Origin: Candidatus Aminicenantota bacterium
GTDB lineage: Bacteria > Acidobacteriota > Aminicenantia > UBA2199
Reading direction: 5' to 3'
Assembly: GCA_026393775.1 (NCBI GenBank)
Contig: JAPKZM010000241.1
Location: 1-12,382 of the forward strand
DNA length: 12,382 nucleotides
Shown here: in pieces, positions 7,146 to 12,382 of the stretch
How positions within the stretch are numbered: the first letter of the stretch is position 1
Layout: each line of letters begins with the position of its first letter
Position numbers and translations under genes: made by a program
Notes under the pieces: model-generated
Seen by the model: only the letters and a program-made list of their open reading frames with translations
Told to the model about the DNA's origin: nothing
Database searches by the model: none

Positions 7146-7174
7146 TTGACTCCCCACTGCACCTCTGATATATT
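7146..7174 (+). promoter_or_regulatory. Promoter for lhgO and the aminotransferase
   Basis: TTGACT (7146-7151), a 17-base spacer and TATATT (7169-7174), with TG at 7166-7167 giving an extended -10. Transcription would start near 7181, about 30 bases before the lhgO ATG. Confidence 0.65.
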
Positions 7175-7211
7175 TCAAACTTATTTTCACTGTTAAGCGA
7201 AGGTGAACTAA

Positions 7212-8426
7212 ATGGGCGAACACCTGTACGACGTCGGCATCATCGGCGGCGGCATCGTTGGTCTGGCCACGGCCATGGCCCTGGTCCAGTCGGGGGTGTC
7301 TTCGCTGGTGCTGCTGGAAGCGGAAGGAAGGCTGGCCGCCCACCAGACCGGCAACAACAGCGGCGTGATCCACTCGGGATTGTACTATAAACCCGGTTCA
7401 CTGAAGGCCCGCAACTGCGTGGCTGGGCGCGAATCCCTTTATCGTTTCTGCCGCGAGCACGGGATCGCCCACCAGGCCTGCGGCAAACTGGTCGTCGCCA
7501 CAAGCGCCAGCGAGCTCGCCGCCCTGGACGAACTCGAAAAAAAAGGGACGGCCAACGGCCTCAAGGGACTGCGCCGGCTGAGCGCGGCCGAACTGAAGGA
7601 GTGGGAGCCGCACGCGGCAGGGATCGAGGCTTTGCGGGTGGCCGAGACCGGCATCGTAGACTACGGCAAAGTTTGCGAGAAGTACGCCGAGATCGTCAGG
7701 GCCGGCGGCGGCGAGATCCGTTTGCATTCCCGGGTGCAGTGGGTGCGGAAGGCCAACCCGGAACTGGTGCTGCTTTCCGGCAACAGCGAAGCGCGCTGCC
7801 GCAACCTGATCAATTGCGCCGGCCTCCATTCCGACCGCGTGGCCCGCATGTGCGGCGTCCGGCCAGGCTTGCAGATCATACCTTTCAGGGGCGAATACTA
7901 TGAGCTTGTCCCCGAGAGCACCCACTTGGTGCGCCACCTGATCTACCCGGTCCCGGATTTCCGCTTCCCTTTTTTGGGAGTGCATTTCACCCGCATGATC
8001 GGCGGCGGGGTGGAGGCCGGGCCCAACGCGGTGCTGGCCTTCAAGCGCCTGGGCTACAAAAAATGGAGTTTTTCGTTACGTGACACCGCCCAATTCGCCG
8101 TTTATCCGGGGTTCTGGGTCATGGCCGCCAAGTTTTGGAAAATGGGGCTGGGCGAATTTGTCCGTTCGTTCTCAAAACCGGCTTTTGTCAAGGCCCTGCA
8201 ACGGCTAATCCCCGAAATCCAGGCCAACGACCTGCGGCCCGGGGGAGCGGGGGTGCGGGCCCAAGCCCTGGAGAGCAACGGCTTCCTGGTTGATGATTTT
8301 CGCATCCTGGAGGCGGAACGCATGGTCCATGTCTTGAACGCGCCTTCGCCGGCGGCAACGGCGTCGATCAGCATCGGCCGGTCCATCGCCGCAATTGCCC
8401 TGAAAAATTTCGTTTTGGACCGCTGA
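7212..8426 (+). CDS. lhgO: L-2-hydroxyglutarate oxidase LhgO (FAD-dependent)
   Basis: LhgO oxidises L-2-hydroxyglutarate to 2-oxoglutarate with FAD and passes electrons to the membrane quinone pool. The 404-residue protein begins with a Rossmann dinucleotide fold: DVGIIGGGIVGLATA (7-21, GGGIVG 12-17) and the ribose-binding acid LLEAE (34-38). The stretch TGNNSGVIHSGLYYKPGSLK (46-65) is characteristic of the LhgO/YgaF branch of the DAO family, and GFLVDDF (357-363) and NAPSPAATASISIG (376-389) form the C-terminal FAD-binding end. The length is close to E. coli LhgO. AGGTGA (7201-7206) is a good ribosome binding site five bases before the ATG. A class V aminotransferase gene follows after 36 bases, in the same probable operon. 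An A8 run (7537-7544) lies in the gene. A related glycerol-3-phosphate-type oxidase is a less likely alternative. Confidence 0.88.
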   Translation: MGEHLYDVGIIGGGIVGLATAMALVQSGVSSLVLLEAEGRLAAHQTGNNSGVIHSGLYYKPGSLKARNCVAGRESLYRFCREHGIAHQACGKLVVATSASELAALDELEKKGTANGLKGLRRLSAAELKEWEPHAAGIEALRVAETGIVDYGKVCEKYAEIVRAGGGEIRLHSRVQWVRKANPELVLLSGNSEARCRNLINCAGLHSDRVARMCGVRPGLQIIPFRGEYYELVPESTHLVRHLIYPVPDFRFPFLGVHFTRMIGGGVEAGPNAVLAFKRLGYKKWSFSLRDTAQFAVYPGFWVMAAKFWKMGLGEFVRSFSKPAFVKALQRLIPEIQANDLRPGGAGVRAQALESNGFLVDDFRILEAERMVHVLNAPSPAATASISIGRSIAAIALKNFVLDR

Positions 8427-8462
8427 ATGTCGAAGGCGGCGGCATGCAGCGGAGGAGCAAAC

Positions 8463-9719
8463 ATGGAATATCCGGTCGAACAGATCCGTTGCCAATTCCC
8501 GGCCCTGGCATCGGGGGATGTCTATTTCGACGGCCCGGGCGGCACCCAGGTGCCGCAGGCGGTCATCGACGCCGTCGCCTCATATTACAGCCAGGCCAAC
8601 GCCAACGAGCACGGACTCTTCCCTTCCTCTCGGCGCAGCGACGCCATTATCGCCCAAAGCCGCACGGCCATGGCCGATTTCATCAATGCCCGCTCAGGCC
8701 AGGAAATCGTGTTCGGCGCCAATATGACCAACCTGACGATGCAGCTGGCCCGCGCCCTGGGCCGGACCTTGAAGGTCGGAGACGAGATCGTGGTCTCGCG
8801 CCTGGATCACGACGCCAACATCGCCCCCTGGCTTTTTCTCCATGATAACGGCATCGTGATCCGCTGGCTGGAGATCGACCCTACGGATTGTACGCTGAAG
8901 CTGGATCGATTGGATAAGATCATAAACCGCAAAACGCGAATCGTCGCCGTCGGACTCGCCTCCAACGCCTTTGGCACCATCAACGATGCGGCGCAGATCG
9001 TCGCGGCCGCCAAAAAGGCAGGCGCCCTGACCTTTCTCGACGCCGTCCACTTTGCCCCGCACCGGCCCATCGACGTCCAGCTCCTGGACTGCGATTTCCT
9101 AGCCTGCTCGCCCTACAAGTTCTACGGACCGCATGCGGGCGTCCTCTACGGTAGGCAGGAGGCGCTGGAGCGCGTGCAGCCGTATAAGGTCCGGCCGGCC
9201 AGCGACCGGGCGCCCGATTGTTTCGAGACCGGGACGAAGAACCACGAGGGGATCGCCGGCGTGGCCGCCGCCATCGATTTTCTGGCCGGACTGGGTCGCG
9301 ATTGCGGAAAGGAACATGGCCGGTGCGCGGCCGCTTACCCCGAGGGAAGGAGACGCTGGCTGAAAGCGGCCATGGCCGCGATTACCGTCCATGAAATGAG
9401 GCTCTTTTCCCGGTTGCTGGCCGGATTACAGTCTATTGCCGGTTTGCGGCTCTATGGCATCACCGATAGCGAGCGCTTCAGCGCCAGGACACCCACCGCC
9501 TGTTTCACGCTGCCGGGATCGGCTCCGGCCATCGTCGCCGAAAAGCTGGGGGCAGCGGGAATCAATGTCTGGCACGGCAATTACTACGCCCTGGAACCCA
9601 TGAAATTCCTCGGTCTTGAAGAAAAGGGAGGAGCTGTGCGGGCAGGACTCTGCCTGTACAATACCGAAGATGAAGTGGATCGCTTCCTGGCGGCGCTGCG
9701 CCAGATAGCCGTCGACTAA
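8463..9719 (+). CDS. Class V aminotransferase, cysteine-desulfurase-like (VC1184-type)
   Basis: This is a PLP-dependent fold-type I enzyme of 418 residues. The Schiff-base lysine is K219 in CSPYKFYGPHAG, the pyridine-nitrogen aspartate D193 lies in FLDAVHFAPH, and H116 in RLDHDANIAPW takes the ring-stacking place. FDGPGGTQVP (22-31) and SSRRSDAI (55-62) complete the substrate/PLP pocket. The pattern DAVH...PH with SPYKFYGPH matches the cysteine-desulfurase-like group described for V. cholerae VC1184, whose substrate is not established; no IscS/SufS active-site cysteine loop stands out near the C-terminal end. The ATG at 8463 is chosen because GGAGGA (8451-8456) precedes it by six bases; the earlier in-frame ATG at 8427 abuts the lhgO stop and lies upstream of this site. 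The gene ends 49 bases from a convergent gene. Confidence 0.82.
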   Translation: MEYPVEQIRCQFPALASGDVYFDGPGGTQVPQAVIDAVASYYSQANANEHGLFPSSRRSDAIIAQSRTAMADFINARSGQEIVFGANMTNLTMQLARALGRTLKVGDEIVVSRLDHDANIAPWLFLHDNGIVIRWLEIDPTDCTLKLDRLDKIINRKTRIVAVGLASNAFGTINDAAQIVAAAKKAGALTFLDAVHFAPHRPIDVQLLDCDFLACSPYKFYGPHAGVLYGRQEALERVQPYKVRPASDRAPDCFETGTKNHEGIAGVAAAIDFLAGLGRDCGKEHGRCAAAYPEGRRRWLKAAMAAITVHEMRLFSRLLAGLQSIAGLRLYGITDSERFSARTPTACFTLPGSAPAIVAEKLGAAGINVWHGNYYALEPMKFLGLEEKGGAVRAGLCLYNTEDEVDRFLAALRQIAVD

Positions 9720-9768
9720 CAAAAGGCTTTAGGCTCGGTCACGCACTCATTCAAGATGATAAGGTCCA

Positions 9769-10533
9769 TTATTTTTTTCCCCCGAAATGTTTATTTTCAA
9801 TTAAATTCATTGCCTGCAAAAGGACAAAAAGTTCGTCATCCGTTTTGATATCAAAAGTTATGTCCATTTTTTTCAATAATTGTCTCATTTTTTCAGCCAG
9901 ATAAGAGATCGAATTGGAAATATAAACGGGAAAATACCAAAAATAAGCAAAAGCTAAAATCAGGCAAAACACGCCGATACCCGCCATGTAGTTGTTCGTC
10001 CGCGCTGAATCATGCCTTGTTATCTGGCTTTTTCGTACTACCGCCTGCATATTGATATCATAGATGTTGTCGATGGATTGCTTGAGCTGTTCAAAAGCGG
10101 GTTGCCATTCGTGAAAGTACAGGGAATTGCTCCCGGTGCCATTTGTTAGTCGTTGGCCGAGCTTCAAAAAAATATCATAGTTTTTGTTTATCGCTTCCAC
10201 ATAGACATTTTCATGAATCTCCGTTATGTTTTCGTTTTCTGCTTTCAAGTTTTTTTCAAACTCAGCTCTTCCCTTTTCAAAGAACTGCCCAAAATAGTCG
10301 GATGATTTCCCGTTCTCGGTCTGGTTGAAGACAATGCTGCTAATGGCAGTCCTCATATCCTCAAGAGATGTAATCATGTTTTTTGAATAAACCAGGGAAT
10401 TGTAATTGTCTTTTAAAATATTGCCGGCCTCCTGGGATAGTTTCCCAATATAATAGGAACAAAAGATAGCCAAAACAAAAATGATAAGAAACAAAAATCC
10501 CAATCCCAACGAGAGTTTTTTCTTTATAAGCAT
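9769..10533 (-). CDS. Membrane sensor stub: four-helix-type sensor plus HAMP-like segment, no kinase
   Basis: The 254-residue protein has a cytoplasmic basic N-terminus (MLIKKK), a membrane segment at about 8-29, an external region of about 150 residues rich in predicted helices (30-181), a second membrane segment at about 183-203 and a HAMP-like segment (about 201-246, with P202, then DDELFVLLQAMN). It then stops after HFGGKK. This is the front half of a chemoreceptor-like or histidine-kinase sensor; the start (KLSLGLGFLFLIIFVLAIF, NYNSLVYSKNM) recalls the kinases that sit beside short KdpD proteins in Bacteroidota. No HisKA or HATPase domain follows in any frame, because the convergent aminotransferase gene begins 49 bases on. 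AGGAGG (10543-10538) is a strong ribosome binding site. The gene is visibly more AT-rich than its neighbours. It could be a truncated kinase or an accessory sensor. Confidence 0.7.
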   Translation of the reverse strand: MLIKKKLSLGLGFLFLIIFVLAIFCSYYIGKLSQEAGNILKDNYNSLVYSKNMITSLEDMRTAISSIVFNQTENGKSSDYFGQFFEKGRAEFEKNLKAENENITEIHENVYVEAINKNYDIFLKLGQRLTNGTGSNSLYFHEWQPAFEQLKQSIDNIYDINMQAVVRKSQITRHDSARTNNYMAGIGVFCLILAFAYFWYFPVYISNSISYLAEKMRQLLKKMDITFDIKTDDELFVLLQAMNLIENKHFGGKK

Positions 10534-10612
10534 ATTTCCTCCTGAAATAAATCCAGATCTTCCTTAAGACCGATCACAACCATGAACTTGCCCGAAATCT
10601 CGGATGCGCAAC

Positions 10613-12244
10613 TTAGTCTTCCCATTTGTTCATTTCTTCGATTACTTTTTCGGAGTTTTTTGCGGCGAGCAGGATATCGACCAGGCGTTTGTTGCTGGCG
10701 ATCTTGCTAGCGGCGGCCAACAGCTTTGCTTGAATGTCACTCTGACGCAACGATGTCACGATGAGAAAGACCAGGCGAATCGGTTCCATGGTGGCTACGT
10801 CGGCAATTCCCTGGGGGAGAAGGCCCAGGGCAATCCTGGGCAGTGAATCCTGCTCCAGCCTAAGGTGGGGGAAAGCCACTCCTTCGTTAAAAAACGTCGA
10901 GCTCTCTTTTTCCCGGCGCAACAGGCGGGTGAATATTTCCTGGTAATCTTCATCCGTAGTGCAGGCGACCCTGGACAGGTCCCGCAATACTTCTTCCTTC
11001 AGCGTCGTGTTCTCCCAAATGAGAACATGGCTTTCTGTAAGGAAGTCGCTCAACCTGATTTTTCTAACAGCGGTTTTTTTCTGGAGTTCCACGGAGAACT
11101 CCTCCAGGGCGGAATGGTCGTGATGGATGTTCACCACGACGATATTGATGCCTTTCGCTTCCTGGATCAACCTTTCGGAAAGGGTTTTCCTTAAACGCAA
11201 TCTTTGGAATAATGAGAGTTGTTTCGGAGTGCCGATGATGATATGCCCGATATGATATTCGCGGGCGAAGCGAAGGATGGTGCTGGTCAGGTCCTCGCCC
11301 TTGTAGGTGAAAACGATCGCCCCCAGCTGTTTTGCCAGCGTCAAGGTATGAGCTAAAGCATTCTGGGTCTGAATATCGATGTGCAATGGATCTTCCGCCG
11401 CTGTCTGGACATACAGGGCATACCAGTTTTTATTGAGCCGGCCGGCAAAGCGCGAGGCATAGCGGAGCAAAAGGTCGCTGTTCGGGCCGCGCGAACTCAA
11501 GCAGACCATGATCTGATCGGGCATGGCGGCGTTTTCATCGCCTTCGGGATCCTGGCGGCGGGTATCGATCTGGGCGGCCAATTCCCGCAGTGTCAGTTCC
11601 CTGAGCCTTTCCAGATTGGACTGGGTAAAAAAATTTTCCAGAGCTGTCTGAATTTTATCTTCTTTATATATTTTGCCTTCCTCAAGTCTCTTTCTCAGGT
11701 CCTCTGGGGTCAGGTCGACATTGACGATCTGGTCTGCTTCACCGATCACCGAATCGGGAAGCCTTTCCCACACTTTGACTCCGACAAACTTCTCCACTGT
11801 ATTGAAAAGGCTTTCCATGTGTTGAACATTCAAGGTCGTGATCACATGGATGCCGGCGGCGAGGATTTCCTGGACATCCTGGTAACGTTTGTTGTTTCGG
11901 CTTTCGGGCACGTTATTATGGGCAAGTTCATCGACCAGCGCCACGGCAGGTTTTCTGGCCAGCAGTGCGTCCACGTTCATTTCTTCCACTTTCATTCCCT
12001 TGTATTCCCTGACTATCCGGGGAATGACTTCGAGTCCTTCCAAGAGTTTGCTTATGTCGGCCCGGCCATGCGTTTCCACGAATCCGACCACTACGTCGAT
12101 CCCTTCATTTTTTAATTTGTGCCCTTCCTGAAGCATGCGGTAGGTCTTGCCGACCCCGGCGCAATAGCCGAGATAGATCTTCAGGCGCCCCTGGCAGGAA
12201 CGCTTGATCATACGCAGAAATTTATTTGCTTTTTCCTGGTCCAT
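10613..12244 (-). CDS. KdpD-like K+ sensor fused to Usp and PTS EIIA domains, lacking histidine kinase
   Basis: The 543-residue soluble protein has three domains. Residues about 18-230 are the KdpD N-terminal domain, with Walker A GYCAGVGKT (26-34), Walker B VALVDELAHNNVPESR (101-116) and the family block TTLNVQHMESL (136-146). Residues about 243-373 form a universal-stress-protein fold with the nucleotide-type loop GHIIIGTPKQ (333-342). Residues about 396-543 form a PTS EIIA type 2 domain close to EIIA-Ntr (PtsN), with REKESST (445-451) and the phosphorylation site EGVAFPH, H460. The four transmembrane helices, GAF-like region and HisKA/HATPase of E. coli KdpD (894 residues) are absent. It lies 19 bases after kdpC, so a role in sensing for the Kdp K+ pump is likely. 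There is no clear ribosome binding site. EIIA might be phosphorylated by NPr or bind a partner; this is inference. Confidence 0.88.
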   Translation of the reverse strand: MDQEKANKFLRMIKRSCQGRLKIYLGYCAGVGKTYRMLQEGHKLKNEGIDVVVGFVETHGRADISKLLEGLEVIPRIVREYKGMKVEEMNVDALLARKPAVALVDELAHNNVPESRNNKRYQDVQEILAAGIHVITTLNVQHMESLFNTVEKFVGVKVWERLPDSVIGEADQIVNVDLTPEDLRKRLEEGKIYKEDKIQTALENFFTQSNLERLRELTLRELAAQIDTRRQDPEGDENAAMPDQIMVCLSSRGPNSDLLLRYASRFAGRLNKNWYALYVQTAAEDPLHIDIQTQNALAHTLTLAKQLGAIVFTYKGEDLTSTILRFAREYHIGHIIIGTPKQLSLFQRLRLRKTLSERLIQEAKGINIVVVNIHHDHSALEEFSVELQKKTAVRKIRLSDFLTESHVLIWENTTLKEEVLRDLSRVACTTDEDYQEIFTRLLRREKESSTFFNEGVAFPHLRLEQDSLPRIALGLLPQGIADVATMEPIRLVFLIVTSLRQSDIQAKLLAAASKIASNKRLVDILLAAKNSEKVIEEMNKWED

Positions 12245-12254
12245 GTTTAAAATG

Positions 12255-12263
12255 ATTATAGCA
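12255..12263 (-). promoter_or_regulatory. Possible internal extended -10 element before the kdpD-like gene
   Basis: Reading the - strand, TGCTATAAT (12263-12255) is a perfect extended -10 sequence that overlaps the kdpC stop codon region and lies ten bases before the kdpD-like ATG. No good -35 was found. If active, it would give a nearly leaderless message. It may be chance. Confidence 0.25.
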
Positions 12264-12382
12264 TTATTTTTGTTTGGCCAAGGCCAGATTTAACATCAGC
12301 ACATTGACTCTTTTTTCCCCGAAAATTCCGAGCTGCCTTTCTTCCATGCTGCGCTGGATCATCTGCAGGACCTGGTCTTTGC
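12264..12382 (-). CDS. kdpC: KdpC, K+-transporting ATPase subunit C, C-terminal end (partial)
   Basis: The - strand is open from the window edge to the TAA at 12266-12264 and encodes the last 38 residues of a protein. RQLGIFGEKRVNVLMLNLAL is the conserved KdpC ending (family form: R.LGFLGEPRVNVL.LNLAL), preceded by a helix VLQMIQRSMEE that corresponds to the V..LI...TE segment. KdpC is a single-span membrane subunit that helps the KdpFABC pump bind K+ and ATP for high-affinity uptake under K+ limitation. The 5' part and the expected kdpA and kdpB genes lie beyond the window. The gene is 19 bases upstream of the kdpD-like gene, so the two form one operon. Confidence 0.87.
   Translation of the reverse strand, partial: KDQVLQMIQRSMEERQLGIFGEKRVNVLMLNLALAKQK

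Noticed and set aside
8427..8462. Upstream ATG start for the class V aminotransferase
   Set aside because: It abuts the lhgO stop and would place the strong GGAGGA ribosome binding site inside the gene; the ATG at 8463 fits better.
11381..12115. Long antisense open frame (244 codons) on the + strand opposite the kdpD-like gene
   Set aside because: It lies wholly within the clearly recognisable KdpD domain on the other strand, has no ribosome binding site and its translation shows no family pattern; it is a shadow.

Overview
The window is a dense stretch of bacterial chromosome from what looks like an uncultivated, moderately GC-rich, Gram-negative-type bacterium. A Fis-type small DNA-binding protein, an Aas-like acyl ligase and UppP fit that picture. 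An Acidobacteriota/Aminicenantota-like source is my guess from overall style only; no marker here fixes the phylum. Long A/T runs inside otherwise GC-rich genes recur throughout. No rRNA, tRNA, CRISPR array, insertion sequence or phage gene was seen, and no gene-free gap exceeds about 265 bases.

Left part, + strand: the 3' end of a probable SAM-dependent methyltransferase and queA (queuosine tRNA modification) are 16 bases apart. A strong sigma-70-like promoter then opens a purC-cvpA-fis-like cluster (purine synthesis, a small membrane protein, a Fis-type regulator) in which the genes overlap. A separate acyl-CoA/acyl-ACP ligase of the Aas type follows with its own possible promoter.

Middle: on the - strand a phosphomannomutase/phosphoglucomutase gene overlaps uppP (undecaprenyl-diphosphate phosphatase), a cell-envelope operon. 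A 265-base divergent gap separates it from a + strand operon of lhgO (L-2-hydroxyglutarate oxidase) and a class V aminotransferase of the cysteine-desulfurase-like group. That gap carries promoters facing both ways and a cluster of inverted ATGCGT-type repeats.

Right part, - strand: the 3' end of a kdp operon. The last 38 codons of kdpC (high-affinity K+ ATPase subunit) are followed by an unusual KdpD-like protein. It keeps the KdpD N-terminal Walker domain and Usp domain, but in place of transmembrane segments and a histidine kinase it has a PTS EIIA (PtsN/EIIA-Ntr-like) domain with the phosphorylatable histidine. Next comes a membrane protein with a four-helix-type sensor domain and a HAMP-like segment that stops exactly where a kinase would begin.

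The most interesting signal is this kinase-less Kdp sensory module. In E. coli, separate EIIA-Ntr binds KdpD, so a covalent KdpD-EIIA fusion next to a kinase-less HAMP stub suggests K+ sensing wired directly to the nitrogen-PTS rather than to a normal two-component relay.
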